NCBI GenBank assembly: GCA_022701275.1
Contig: CP031740.1
Span: 6,089,001-6,153,000, forward strand
Direction: 5' to 3'
Length of the DNA: 64,000 bases
From: Microcoleus vaginatus PCC 9802
Lineage (GTDB): Bacteria; Cyanobacteriota; Cyanobacteriia; Cyanobacteriales; Microcoleaceae
The notes below the pieces were generated by a model. It was not told the origin of the DNA and ran no database searches. It worked only from the letters and a program-made list of their open reading frames with translations. Shown piece after piece: positions 38,910-49,033 of this stretch (the stretch's first letter is position 1; every line of letters starts with the position of its first letter). The position numbers were made by a program, and so were the translations under genes.

Positions 38910-40175
38910 ATGAGTATTCGCGGTATAGATGTTTCCGACTACCAGCCCAATGTCAATTGGCAAGCAGTTGCCCGGGATGGTATTACCTTCAGTTTTGTCA
39001 AATCGACCGAGGGCGCAACGTTCGTTGCCCAAAGTTTCGCTCGCAATTGGGCGGCGATGAAAGCGGCGGGGATTCAACGCGGTGCTTACCACTTTTTTCG
39101 ACCTGCAAGCAGCATTCAAGGACAAATAGATTTGTTCTTGAAAACTGTAAAACTCGAACCGGGGGATTTGCCACCAGTCTTGGATGTGGAAACTACAGGC
39201 GGTTTGAGTACGACTCAATTGTGCGATCGAGCCGCAATTTGGCTAGAAGCCGTCGAAAAAGCCACCTTGATGCGGCCGATTATCTACACCTACCCCGGTT
39301 TCTGGGACAACCTGGGGACAAAACGGTTTGCCGATTACCCACTGTGGATTGCTCACTATACCACTGCTGAGGAACCTTGGGTGCCCGGCGGCTGGAAAAC
39401 TTGGACTTTTTGGCAGTACAGCGACAGCGGCAGCGTGTCCGGCGTCTCGGGCAATGTAGACACCAATATTTTTGAAAGCGTCCGAGAAGGCGCTCAAAAT
39501 TATAAAGTTGCAGACATCCAGAGGGAATTAAGAATTAAAGGTTTTTATCAAGGCGCGATGGATGGTAAATTTGGAGCCACCACCACAGCGGCCCTCATCT
39601 CGTTTCAGAAATCTCAAGGTTTCAATCCAGATGGCATTGCAACCCTCAAAACTTGGGCCGCTTTGATGCGAAAATCTCCCAAAGTAGTTGTCCCCCCTCC
39701 AGCGCCGACACCCGCCCCGCCGCCGACTCCCGCTCCCATATCAGGCGTGCGGCTGACTCAGGTATTCTCGTCTTATAAAGCTAGCGCTAGCCAAGATACT
39801 GCCTTAATTTGGCTGCAAAGTCAGGTTCCTACCTCTGTTTTAGGGGAATTTGCTCAAAAATGGCGGGCAACTACCTTACCTCCAGACAGTAATTTGCGAT
39901 TGATAGATGTCGGCAAATTTTATCGCGGTTTAGCACAACAAGACCAAGCTTTAGATTGGCTGCAAAAACAAATTTCTCCGGCTATTATTACTGAGTTTGC
40001 ACAAAAATGGCGCTCTCAATCTATTGTCACTAATTCTCCGATTCGGCTGATAGATGCGTGCAAATTTTATCGGGCCGCACCCAACCAAAACCAGGCTTTA
40101 GATTGGCTGGAAGGGCGAATTTCGCCGGCAATTCTATCCGAGTTTTTTGGCAGGTGGCAGAATGCCAATCGATGA
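38910..40175 (+). CDS. GH25 lysozyme with peptidoglycan-binding domain and C-terminal repeats
   Basis: 421 residues. A family 25 muramidase domain (1-195) opens GIDVSDYQPNVNW and has the catalytic acids in PPVLDVETTG. A PG_binding_1 domain follows (about 197-250: IQRELRIKGFYQGAMDGKFG). A proline-rich hinge (PPPAPTPAPPPTP) leads to three related units of about 45 residues (pattern RLIDxxKFYRxxxxQxxALDWLxxxISPAIxxEFxxKW). It would cleave the beta-1,4 bond between N-acetylmuramic acid and N-acetylglucosamine. No signal peptide is present at the N-terminus, so release would need a holin-like or lytic route, or the true start differs. Confidence 0.9.
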   Translation: MSIRGIDVSDYQPNVNWQAVARDGITFSFVKSTEGATFVAQSFARNWAAMKAAGIQRGAYHFFRPASSIQGQIDLFLKTVKLEPGDLPPVLDVETTGGLSTTQLCDRAAIWLEAVEKATLMRPIIYTYPGFWDNLGTKRFADYPLWIAHYTTAEEPWVPGGWKTWTFWQYSDSGSVSGVSGNVDTNIFESVREGAQNYKVADIQRELRIKGFYQGAMDGKFGATTTAALISFQKSQGFNPDGIATLKTWAALMRKSPKVVVPPPAPTPAPPPTPAPISGVRLTQVFSSYKASASQDTALIWLQSQVPTSVLGEFAQKWRATTLPPDSNLRLIDVGKFYRGLAQQDQALDWLQKQISPAIITEFAQKWRSQSIVTNSPIRLIDACKFYRAAPNQNQALDWLEGRISPAILSEFFGRWQNANR

Positions 40176-40607
40176 TTGATTTTAGATTTTAGATAGACTC
40201 TACAGATGAATCGTGCGATTTTAGAGTTTTTTAGATAGGAGATTGACTCCACAAATGAATCTGGGGGTTTGACCGCTCTATAATGGAAAAGCTAGCAAAT
40301 CTTGCTATTTGAGATTGGAGATTAACTCCCCATCAAAATTCGTCAAATCCTCTTCCTCTGTGCCCGCATCCCCATCTGACTCTCGAACATAACAGAGACT
40401 CTCTCGCTTAGCTACAGCTTACTGCCATCTTTGACGCCAAGAGAATTATCTGATAAAGTTATACCGACTATCAAGGTTTTTTAATCTAATTGGGAAAAAT
40501 GCAGGGCCGTGCCGAGTTTGTAAGCTGCGCCGAAAATAGCGCCTGCACTCCTATTACCCGCGATCGAACATTGAAAACTAAGCGGGCAGCCTGTAACAAT
40601 TATATCT
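40176..40607. other. Non-coding stretch with TTTTAGA repeats
   Basis: About 430 bases between the lysozyme and antiporter genes. Words of the TTTTAGA type occur near 40180-40235, and a segment GACTCTACAGATGAATC / GACTCCACAAATGAATC is repeated (about 40195 and 40244). No gene is seen. Confidence 0.5.
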
Positions 40608-42566
40608 ATGGAAATCCCCTTTAACATCACCCTGTTGATGGTCATGACCGTCATCTGTGGCATCAGCGCTCAAGTTCTCGCCGCTTATCTGAAAGTTCCG
40701 GCGATCGTCTTTTTGCTGTTGTTTGGAATTTTAGCCGGCCCAGACTGCTTCGGAGTGCTGCACCCGAATCTCCTGGGCAGCGGTTTGGAAGTTATGGTAT
40801 CGCTTTGCGTAGCGTTAATTCTGTTTGAAGGCGGCTTGAATTTGGAATTGCGAGATTTAGGAAAACTTTCCGGCAGCATCCGCAATTTAGTTACCGTAGG
40901 CACTTTAATTACGCTCATTGGCGGCGGAATGGCCGCACACTGGTTGGGGGAATTTCCCTGGCCGATCGCATTTTTGTATGCTTCTCTAGTAGTCGTCACA
41001 GGCCCGACAGTAATCGGCCCTTTACTCAAACAAGTATCTGTTGACAAACAAGTCGCCGCCTTGCTAGAAGCAGAAGGCGTTTTAATCGATCCTGTCGGGG
41101 CAATTCTGGCAGTATTGGTGCTGAATATTATTTTGAACGGCAATCCTGATTTGCTGGTTTTGTTCCGAGATTTAATCGTGCGACTCTTCGTTGGCACAGC
41201 CATCGGGGTTGCGGGAGGTTGGCTGCTGGGATTCATTCTCAAGCGATCGCAATTTCTCTCAGAAGACCTCAAAAACTTAGTAGTTTTAGCCGGTTTGTGG
41301 GGGTTTTTCGGCTTAGCCGAAGAAATCCGCAGCGAATCGGGACTGCTGGCAACAGTCCTATCCGGCATCGTCCTCAGAGCCGCTGCTGTGCCGGAAGAAA
41401 GGCTACTGAGGAGGTTTAAAGGCCAACTGACAGTCCTGGCTATTTCGATGCTATTCGTGCTGCTGGCGGCCGATTTATCGCTCGCTAGTGTGGTCGCCCT
41501 CGGTTGGGGAAGTTTGTTTACAGTTTTAGCTTTAATGTGGGTAGTGCGCCCGATCAACGTTTGGCTGTGTACTTGGAACAGCGGACTGAATTGGCGGCAG
41601 AAATTATTTGTTTGTTGGGTAGCGCCGAGGGGAATTGTCTCAGCGTCGATCGCATCTTTATTTGCAATTTTGCTCACCCAGCGGGGAATCAACGGCGGCG
41701 ACTCGATTAAAGCCTTAGTTTTCCTAACAATTATTATGACAGTTTTCGTCCAGGGACTAACGGCCGGACGGATCGCTCAACTTTTGGGCATCACCTCAAA
41801 ATCCGCAACCGGTGCTGCAATTGTGGGGTCAAATCCTTTAAGCAGATTAATTGCTCGCTTGTTTCAAGAACGCGGAGAATCTGTAGCAATTATTGACACC
41901 GACCCGGAAGCTTGTGCACAAGCAGAACGAGAAGGTTTGCGGGTGTTTTTGAGCAGTGCTCTCGACCACAGCGTGTTAGAAGAAGCCGGACTCGATTCGA
42001 TGGGAACTTTTTTGGCAATGACTAACAACGGCGAGGTAAACTTAGTGTTAGCTCAGCGAGCAGCCGAAGAGTTTGCACCGCCGAGGGTTTTGGCCATATT
42101 CCCCAAAGATCCGCAAGCAAATACGCCTGCAAATCCGACTAAAATCAATCAAGCTTTTGTCTCGGATTTGTCGCTGAAGGATTGGAACGAATATTTGAGC
42201 GACGGCGAAGTGAAATTGGGGGAAACTGAGTTAAAAACAGAGGGATTGCAGTTTCAGATTGCTCACTTGCAAGCTTTGGTTCAAGCCGGGGAGTTGGCGC
42301 CGCTGCTGCTGGAAAGGCAAGGATACTTGCAAGTAGTGTCGGCGACTCAGATTTGGCAAGCAGGCGATCAAATTATTTATTTGCTGTACGATCCGACACC
42401 GAAATTGTTGAAAAGATTGTCTGGTTCGTCGCAGTCTCGCTTGACTTTGGAAAAGCATCAGGTAGTTGAAGAAGTGCCGATTCCTTCTCCGGTTTTAGAG
42501 CCGGTTTTGGAGGAAGCTAAAATCGAGAAGGAAGCAGAAGTTTTGCTACCGCCAGTTTCGCGATAG
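40608..42566 (+). CDS. Na+(K+)/H+ antiporter, CPA family, with C-terminal TrkA-N domain
   Basis: 652 residues. About 12 membrane helices span residues 1-395 with the exchanger motifs FEGGLNLEL, VVVTGPTVIGPLLKQ and LLEAEGVLIDPVGAILA (Asp of the ion site). A cytoplasmic TrkA-N Rossmann domain follows (about 402-510: AIVGSNPLSRLIARLFQERG, IIDTDPEACAQAEREGL) and then a TrkA-C-like segment (about 555-610). It would exchange Na+ or K+ for protons under the control of nucleotide binding. The C-terminus is rich in Glu/Val/Pro. It is a stand-alone gene. Confidence 0.9.
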   Translation: MEIPFNITLLMVMTVICGISAQVLAAYLKVPAIVFLLLFGILAGPDCFGVLHPNLLGSGLEVMVSLCVALILFEGGLNLELRDLGKLSGSIRNLVTVGTLITLIGGGMAAHWLGEFPWPIAFLYASLVVVTGPTVIGPLLKQVSVDKQVAALLEAEGVLIDPVGAILAVLVLNIILNGNPDLLVLFRDLIVRLFVGTAIGVAGGWLLGFILKRSQFLSEDLKNLVVLAGLWGFFGLAEEIRSESGLLATVLSGIVLRAAAVPEERLLRRFKGQLTVLAISMLFVLLAADLSLASVVALGWGSLFTVLALMWVVRPINVWLCTWNSGLNWRQKLFVCWVAPRGIVSASIASLFAILLTQRGINGGDSIKALVFLTIIMTVFVQGLTAGRIAQLLGITSKSATGAAIVGSNPLSRLIARLFQERGESVAIIDTDPEACAQAEREGLRVFLSSALDHSVLEEAGLDSMGTFLAMTNNGEVNLVLAQRAAEEFAPPRVLAIFPKDPQANTPANPTKINQAFVSDLSLKDWNEYLSDGEVKLGETELKTEGLQFQIAHLQALVQAGELAPLLLERQGYLQVVSATQIWQAGDQIIYLLYDPTPKLLKRLSGSSQSRLTLEKHQVVEEVPIPSPVLEPVLEEAKIEKEAEVLLPPVSR

Positions 42567-42728
42567 GGGCAGTAAGCTGTCGTGCATCTAGATTGTCTAT
42601 GGTATTAGAGGGGAAGAGGGGGAGACGGGGAGAGGATTTGACAATTTTTGATATGGGATTGAAATATACAATTTCAATGCACAACATATATCAGATCGAT
42701 CGCGACAAGCAGATTAGAGCGATCGTCC

Positions 42729-45428
42729 TTACTCTGCCTCCCCAATTAAAGTAAATGCCGCCCAATTTCGCGGCCCAGGATGAGTTTTCATCGTAGTTAA
42801 CATTGCTTGCCGCAATGCCTGTGCTTTGTCGGGATTATTTTGCAAGTTTTGATAAAACGACTGCATCAATTCCGATGTCGGCGCATCGGGAACCGCCCAT
42901 AAAGAAACAATCACACTCGGCACTCCGGCCGAAATCAAAGCGCGCGACAAACCAATCACCCCATCCCCGGTAATCCTGCCTTCTCCAGTGTTGCAGGCAC
43001 TCAAAACGACTAAATTTGCTTGCAGTTTCATGTCGAAAATCTCTTCTGCGGTCAATAAGCCGTCATCACTACCAGAGGGAGCCAGGGCGATCGCACTTCC
43101 CAATCCATGCACATCGTCCAGCAATCCATGCGTTGCTAAGTGAATAATCGATGCTTGGGGCATTTTTTGAACGATCGCAGCTTTTGTCCCTTGTGCGCCT
43201 GTGATGGCTTGAGTATTGAGCAGAGGGGCGATCGCGATCGCTTCAGCTTCGGCCCCAGGTAGAGGAGACAATTGCTGCTTGGGCTCTCCCGGATAGGCAG
43301 ACACACTAGGCATCGTAGGATTGCCCAATACTAGAGCCCTGCCGCTGTGGGATTGCTTCTGTGCTAGCTTCTGTCGTTGTTGTCGAGTCAAATCCAATAC
43401 TTGAATCGAAGGGGCGGTGAGAATGGTGTGTTTTTCGATTAAGTAAGTGCCGTTGGCATCTTGCAGGGCGGGAAACGGCACCTGGAAAAGCGATCGTTGA
43501 GGAATGAAAATGACGTGGGCATTGGGGTCTTTGGGTAGGAGGCTGGCAATGGGCTCGATCAGCAGTTGATGCAGTGTCGGTAAGTCGGGTTGGGGTTGGG
43601 TAGAGCCAAGACTGCTGCGACTGCGGACAGCCAGGAATTCTTGATTGCCAACGATCAAGCTGGCTAGAGAGGCGTTATGTTTTTGCCACAGGGGTTGGAG
43701 GTCAACTTGGTGGAAGGTAATTTCGCCCGTGGGTTTAATCACCCAGATGTAGAGCGCGGATTCTCGCCCTACTTGTTTGCCCTCAATCTGAAAGTCGTTG
43801 TAGATGATGGAATACTGCACCAAAGTGGCGTTCTGCGCTTTGGCGATTTGTCGGATTTGCTCCCCATCGGGAGCAGAGGCGATGACCGAATTGGCATCAC
43901 CTGTTGATAAGCGCTGTGTCAGTAGATCGACAAAGGCACGAGCACGTCCCCGTTCGGCAATTTCTAAGGCGGCATTGGGGTTATTCTGAGCCACCCGAAC
44001 TTCTTGTAAACTCCGATAGGTGCGAGCTTGTCCTTCAAAGATGGAGACTTTATTCGCGTCGTTGGAGCCGACCATTTGCCGCATCGATTCCCAAACTTGA
44101 ATCGCATTCACGAGCATTTTCTCAGCTTCTGTGGAATTGCCAGCCTTAAAGAATGTCGCTCCGAGGTTGTTGAGCGCCGCACCTTCCCCCTGGCGGTTCT
44201 TAATTTCGCGGGCGATGGCTAAACTCTGCTGTGTATACTCAATGGCTTTGGCCAAGTTGCCCAGAGAGAGGTAAGCGAGTCCCAAATTGCCCAGTATCCC
44301 AACCTCTCCAAGGTGATTTTGAGTTTCGCGGGCGATGGCTAAACTCTGCTGTGTATACTCAATGGCTTTGGTATAGTTGCCCAGATTGATGTAAGCACCT
44401 GCTAAATTGGCCAATGCCCTACCTTCATTGAGGCGGTGTTTAATTTCGCGGGCGATGGCTAAACTCTGCTGTGAATACTCAATGGCTTTGGCCGAGTTGC
44501 CCAGAGAGATGTAAGCGGCTCCCAAATTCCCCAGTGCTATACCCTCCCCTTTGCGGTCTTTAATTTCACGGGCGATGGCTAACCTCTGCTGTGTATACTC
44601 AATGGCTTTGGCCGAGTTGCCCAGAGAGCGGTAAGCGACTCCCAAATTCCCCAGTGCATTACCCTCCCCTTGGCGGTTTTTAATTTCGCGGGCGATGGCT
44701 AAACTCTGCTGTGTATACTCAATGGCTTTGGCCGAGTTGCCCAGAAAGAGGTAAGCGAGTCCCAAATTGCCAAGTGCATCACCCTCCCCTTGGCGGTTTT
44801 TAATTTCGCGTGCAATGGCTAAACTCTGCTGTGTATACTCAATGGCTTTGGCAGAGTTGCCCAGAGAGTGGTAAGAGGCTCCCAAATTGCCGAGTGCATT
44901 ACCCTCCTCTGGGCGATCTTTAATTTCGCGTGCAATGGCTAAACTCTGCTGTGTATACTCAATGGCTTTGGCAGAGTTGCCCAGAGAGTGGTAAGAGGCT
45001 CCCAAATTGCCCAGTGCAAAACCTTCACTTTGGCGGTCTTTAATTTCGCGGGCGATCGCTAACTGTTGCTGTGAATACTCAATGGCTTTGGCCAAGTTGC
45101 CCAGAGAGTGATAAACACTTCCCAAAATGCCTAGTGCAAAACCTTCACTTTGGCGGTTTTTGATGGTGCGATAAATTTGCAGTGCCTCTTGCCAGGAATT
45201 CAGCGCTGCTGGGAATTGCCTAGTCTCAAGCTGTTGAATCCCCTGCTCCATCAGCCGATCGCCCTCTGCTTCACGAGCATCGGTAGTTTGAGCGATCGCT
45301 GGGAAGAGAGAGTCAGGAGTAGTTAATAGGGGGATAGTGGCAAGCAGGAACAGGGAAATGGAAGCTAGGAAAACATTAGTGAGCCTAGAGTGGGTTGATT
45401 TGAGCCGCTTAAATGGGGAATACAACAT
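42729..45428 (-). CDS. Exported TPR-CHAT protein (8 regular repeats)
   Basis: 899 residues. An N-terminal hydrophobic segment (about 20-45, ending FPAIAQTTDA) looks like a signal peptide. Then come 8 near-identical 40-residue TPR units (ALGNLGxAYxSLGNxxKAIEYxQQSLAIAREIKxRxGEG) with degenerate repeats on either side. The CHAT domain fills the C-terminal third, with the caspase-like His in IIHLATHGLLDD and Cys in VVLSACNTGEG. CHAT proteins (Caspase HetF Associated with TPRs) are clan CD peptidase relatives; substrate is unknown. The tandem neighbour upstream is a longer copy. It probably acts in the periplasm or at the cell surface. Confidence 0.9.
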   Translation of the reverse strand: MLYSPFKRLKSTHSRLTNVFLASISLFLLATIPLLTTPDSLFPAIAQTTDAREAEGDRLMEQGIQQLETRQFPAALNSWQEALQIYRTIKNRQSEGFALGILGSVYHSLGNLAKAIEYSQQQLAIAREIKDRQSEGFALGNLGASYHSLGNSAKAIEYTQQSLAIAREIKDRPEEGNALGNLGASYHSLGNSAKAIEYTQQSLAIAREIKNRQGEGDALGNLGLAYLFLGNSAKAIEYTQQSLAIAREIKNRQGEGNALGNLGVAYRSLGNSAKAIEYTQQRLAIAREIKDRKGEGIALGNLGAAYISLGNSAKAIEYSQQSLAIAREIKHRLNEGRALANLAGAYINLGNYTKAIEYTQQSLAIARETQNHLGEVGILGNLGLAYLSLGNLAKAIEYTQQSLAIAREIKNRQGEGAALNNLGATFFKAGNSTEAEKMLVNAIQVWESMRQMVGSNDANKVSIFEGQARTYRSLQEVRVAQNNPNAALEIAERGRARAFVDLLTQRLSTGDANSVIASAPDGEQIRQIAKAQNATLVQYSIIYNDFQIEGKQVGRESALYIWVIKPTGEITFHQVDLQPLWQKHNASLASLIVGNQEFLAVRSRSSLGSTQPQPDLPTLHQLLIEPIASLLPKDPNAHVIFIPQRSLFQVPFPALQDANGTYLIEKHTILTAPSIQVLDLTRQQRQKLAQKQSHSGRALVLGNPTMPSVSAYPGEPKQQLSPLPGAEAEAIAIAPLLNTQAITGAQGTKAAIVQKMPQASIIHLATHGLLDDVHGLGSAIALAPSGSDDGLLTAEEIFDMKLQANLVVLSACNTGEGRITGDGVIGLSRALISAGVPSVIVSLWAVPDAPTSELMQSFYQNLQNNPDKAQALRQAMLTTMKTHPGPRNWAAFTLIGEAE

Positions 45429-45582
45429 AGGATTCTAGAGTTGGAATTTAGAGAATTAGCCTGATCGCTCTTTCTGCCGTCGTCGTGCGATCGCCTCAAT
45501 CTGCCACAGGCGATCGACCTTCATAGAAGTTTACTCTGCCTCCCCGATCTCGTTGCATCGGAATTATTAGTATCCGAAAAGG

Positions 45583-45641
45583 AGACGGCAGTGCGGTTTC
45601 CCTACAATGTTATTTGGGGTAGGGAAACCGCACTGCCGTCT
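45583..45641. repeat. 23-bp perfect inverted repeat between the two CHAT genes
   Basis: 45583-45605 pairs perfectly with 45619-45641 (AGACGGCAGTGCGGTTTCCC and its partner) over a 13-base loop. It lies in the 300-base gap between the two genes. A word CAACCGGAATTGATATAATT follows at about 45659 and recurs at about 54290. It may be a terminator, an RNA processing site or a small mobile repeat. Confidence 0.6.
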
Positions 45642-45730
45642 GCTCTATCATTCCGGTACAACCGGAATTGATATAATTTAGGAGAAAATTTAGGAGAAAA
45701 ACCTTGAGCCAATTCGCTATTAATAAAAAC

Positions 45731-48700
45731 TTACTCTGCCTCCCCAATTAACGTGAAAGCTGCCCAATTTCGCGGCTGGGGATGAGTTTTCATCGTGGTT
45801 AACATTGCCTGCCGAAGTGCCTGTGCTTTATTCGGATTCTTCTGAAGGTTTTGATAAAATGCCTGCATCAATTCCGATGTCGGCGCATCGGGAACCGCCC
45901 ATAAAGAAACAATCACGCTGGGCACTCCTGCCGAAATCAAAGCGCGCGACAAGCCAATCACCCCATCTCCGGTAATTCTGCCTTCTCCAGTGTTGCAGGC
46001 ACTCAAAACGACTAAATTTGCTTGCAGTTTCATGTCGAAAATCTCTTCTGCGGTCAATAAGCCGTCATCACTACCAGAGGGAGCCAGGGCGATCGCACTT
46101 CCCAATCCATGCACATCGTCCAGCAATCCATGCGTTGCTAAGTGAATAATCGATGCTTGGGGCATTTTTTGAACGATCGCAGCTTTTGTCCCTTGTGCGC
46201 CTGTGATGGCTTGAGTATTGAGCAGAGGGGCGATCGCGATCGCTTCAGCTTCGGCCCCAGGTAGAGGAGACAATTGCTGCTTGGGCTCTCCCGGATAGGC
46301 AGACACACTAGGCATCGTAGGATTGCCCAATACTAGAGCCCTGCCGCTGTGGGATTGCTTCTGTGCTAGCTTCTGTCGTTGTTGTCGAGTCAAATCCAAT
46401 ACTTGAATCGAAGGGGCGGTGAGAATGGTGTGTTTTTCGATTAAGTAAGTGCCGTTGGCATCTTGCAGGGCGGGAAACGGCACCTGGAAAAGCGATCGTT
46501 GAGGAATGAAAATGACGTGGGCATTGGGGTCTTTGGGTAGGAGGCTGGCAATGGGCTCGATCAGCAGTTGATGCAGTGTCGGTAAGTCGGGTTGGGGTTG
46601 GGTAGAGCCAAGACTGCTGCGACTGCGGACAGCCAGGAATTCTTGATTGCCAACGATCAAGCTGGCTAGAGAGGCGTTGTGTTTCTGCCAGAGGGGTTTG
46701 AGATCGACTTGACGGAAGGTAATTTCGCCCGTAGGTTGAATCACCCAGATGTAGAGTGCGGATTCACGTCCTACTTGCTTGCCCTGAATCTCGAACTCGT
46801 CGTAGATGATGGAATACTGCACCAAAGTGGCATTCTGTGCTTTGGCGATTTGTGCGATTTGATCCTGATTGGGAGCAGTGGCGATAACCGGATTGGCAGA
46901 ATCAGATGATAAGCGTTGTGTGAGTAGATCGACAAAGGCACGAGCACGTCCCCGTTCCGCAATTTCTAACGCGGCGATCGGGTTATTCTGAGCCACCCGG
47001 ACTAGTTGTAAAGTCCGATAGGTACGAGCTTGTCCTTCAAAGATGGAGACTTTATTCGCGTCGTTGGAGCCGAGCATTTGACGCATCGATTCCCAAACTT
47101 GAATGGCATTGACGAGCATCTTTTCAGCTTCTGTTAGGCTGCCAGCCTTTAAGAACGCTTCTCCGAGGTTGTTGAGTGCCACACCTTCTTCTTGGCGGTC
47201 TTTAATTTCGCGGGCGATGGCTAAACCCTGCTGTGAATACTCAATGGCTTTCGGATAGTTGCCTAGATAGAGGTAAACGGCTCCCAAAATGCGCAGTGCC
47301 ATACCCTCCCTCTGGCGGTCTTTAATTTCGCTAGTGATCGCTAAATATTGCTGTACATACTCAATGGCTTGGGCCGATTTGCCCAGATTGAAGTAATCGG
47401 CTCCCAAATTGCCCAGTGCCCTACCTTCACTTTGGCGGTCTTTAATTTCGCGGGCGATCGCTAAAAATTGCCGTGAATACTCAATGGCTTTGCCATAGTT
47501 GCCCAGAGAGTGGTAAGCACTTCCCAAATTGCCCAGTGCATTCCCTTCCCTTTGGCGGTCTTTAATTTCGCGGGCGATGGCTAAACCCTGCTGTGAATAC
47601 TCAATGGCTTTGGTATAGTTACCCAGATAGTAGTAAGCGACTCCCAAATTGCCCAGTGCCCCACCCTCCCCACTGCGGTCTTTAATTTCGCGGGCGATGG
47701 CTAAACTCTGCTGTACATACTCAATGGCTTTGGCATAGTTGCCCAAAGAGCGGTAAGCGATTCCCAAATTGCCCAGTGCATTCCCTTCACTTCGGCGGTC
47801 TTTAATTTCGCGGGCGATGACTAAACTGAGCTGTGAATACTCAATGGCTTTGCCATAGTTGCCCAGAGAGTTGTAAGCAACTCCCAAATTGCCCAGTACC
47901 ATACCTTCACTTCGGCGGTCTTTAATTTCGCGGGCGATGACTAAACTGAGCTGTGAATACTCAATGGCTTTGCCATAGTTGCCCAGAGAGTTGTAAGCAA
48001 CTCCCAAATTCCCCAGTGCTGCACCTTCACTTTGGCGGTTTTTAATTTCGCGAGCGATCACTAACAGTTGCTGTGAATACTCAATGGCTTTGCCATAGTT
48101 GCCCAGATAGAGGTAAACGGCTCCCAAATTGCCCAGTGCCCTACCCTCCCCGTCGCGGTCTTTAATTTCGCGAGCGATGGCTAAACCCTGCTGTGAATAC
48201 TCAATGGCTTTGGTATAGTTACCCAGCTTGAGGTAAGCGACTCCCAAATTGCCCAGTGCATTCCCTTCCCTTTGGCGGTCTTTAATTTCGCGGGCGATCG
48301 CTAACAGTTGCTGTGAATACTCAATGGCTTGGGTATAGTTGCCCAGAGAGCCGTAAGCATTTACCAAAAAACCTAGTGCAAAACCCTCCCCTTGGCGGTC
48401 TTTAATTTCGCGGGCGATGGCTAAACTCTGCTGTGAATACTCAATGGCTTTGGCCGAGTTGCCCAGAGAGCCGTAAGCGAGTCCCAAAAGGCCCAGTGCC
48501 TTACCTTCCCCACGGCGGTCTTTAATTTCGCGGGCGATGGCTAAACTCTGCTGTGAATACTCAATGGCTTTGGCATAGTCGCCCAGAAAGAGGTAAGCGA
48601 CTCCCAAATCCTTCAGTGTTCCACCTTCCCCAGGGCGGTTTTTAATTTCGCGGGCAATGGTTAAAGTCTGCTGCCCATACTCAATGACTTTGGCGTAGTT

Positions 48701-49027
48701 GCCCAGAGAGTGGTAAGCGAGTCCCAAAAGGCTCAGTGCCAAACCCTCCCCTGGGCGGTTTTTGAGGGCGCGATAAATTTGCAGTGCCTGTTGCCAGGAA
48801 TTCAACGCTGCTGGGAATTGGCCGGTCTGATACTGTTGGTTGCCCTGCTGCAAGAGCCGATCGCCCTCTGCTTGACGGGCATCGATCGCCTGAGCAACAA
48901 CCGGGAGTTGAGAGTGCCGAGGAATGTAAAAGGCAACAGACAACAGGCAAAAGGCGAGGGGAAAGAGGAAGCGCGATCGCACTTTACGATTACTGGATTT
49001 AAACAGTGTTAGCGAGAAAGGCTGCAT
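45731..49027 (-). CDS. Exported TPR-CHAT protein (13 regular repeats)
   Basis: 1098 residues. The signal-like N-terminus (SRFLFPLAFCLLSVAFYIP, then LPVVAQA) is followed by 13 TPR units of exactly 40 residues and a CHAT domain with the same His (ATHGLL) and Cys (SACNTGEG). The length difference from the neighbour (199 residues) equals five repeats. The last roughly 400 residues are almost identical to the neighbour's, while the repeats differ more. A DUF928 gene ends only 6 bases before its start, so the two are probably co-transcribed; the CHASE2 kinase and regulator lie further upstream. Confidence 0.9.
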   Translation of the reverse strand: MQPFSLTLFKSSNRKVRSRFLFPLAFCLLSVAFYIPRHSQLPVVAQAIDARQAEGDRLLQQGNQQYQTGQFPAALNSWQQALQIYRALKNRPGEGLALSLLGLAYHSLGNYAKVIEYGQQTLTIAREIKNRPGEGGTLKDLGVAYLFLGDYAKAIEYSQQSLAIAREIKDRRGEGKALGLLGLAYGSLGNSAKAIEYSQQSLAIAREIKDRQGEGFALGFLVNAYGSLGNYTQAIEYSQQLLAIAREIKDRQREGNALGNLGVAYLKLGNYTKAIEYSQQGLAIAREIKDRDGEGRALGNLGAVYLYLGNYGKAIEYSQQLLVIAREIKNRQSEGAALGNLGVAYNSLGNYGKAIEYSQLSLVIAREIKDRRSEGMVLGNLGVAYNSLGNYGKAIEYSQLSLVIAREIKDRRSEGNALGNLGIAYRSLGNYAKAIEYVQQSLAIAREIKDRSGEGGALGNLGVAYYYLGNYTKAIEYSQQGLAIAREIKDRQREGNALGNLGSAYHSLGNYGKAIEYSRQFLAIAREIKDRQSEGRALGNLGADYFNLGKSAQAIEYVQQYLAITSEIKDRQREGMALRILGAVYLYLGNYPKAIEYSQQGLAIAREIKDRQEEGVALNNLGEAFLKAGSLTEAEKMLVNAIQVWESMRQMLGSNDANKVSIFEGQARTYRTLQLVRVAQNNPIAALEIAERGRARAFVDLLTQRLSSDSANPVIATAPNQDQIAQIAKAQNATLVQYSIIYDEFEIQGKQVGRESALYIWVIQPTGEITFRQVDLKPLWQKHNASLASLIVGNQEFLAVRSRSSLGSTQPQPDLPTLHQLLIEPIASLLPKDPNAHVIFIPQRSLFQVPFPALQDANGTYLIEKHTILTAPSIQVLDLTRQQRQKLAQKQSHSGRALVLGNPTMPSVSAYPGEPKQQLSPLPGAEAEAIAIAPLLNTQAITGAQGTKAAIVQKMPQASIIHLATHGLLDDVHGLGSAIALAPSGSDDGLLTAEEIFDMKLQANLVVLSACNTGEGRITGDGVIGLSRALISAGVPSVIVSLWAVPDAPTSELMQAFYQNLQKNPNKAQALRQAMLTTMKTHPQPRNWAAFTLIGEAE

Positions 49028-49033
49028 GGGATT

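Noticed and set aside
44160..48740. Regular 120-base repeats resembling a CRISPR or satellite array
   Set aside because: The period is 40 codons and the sequence is one open frame encoding TPR units, so it is coding repeat, not CRISPR.
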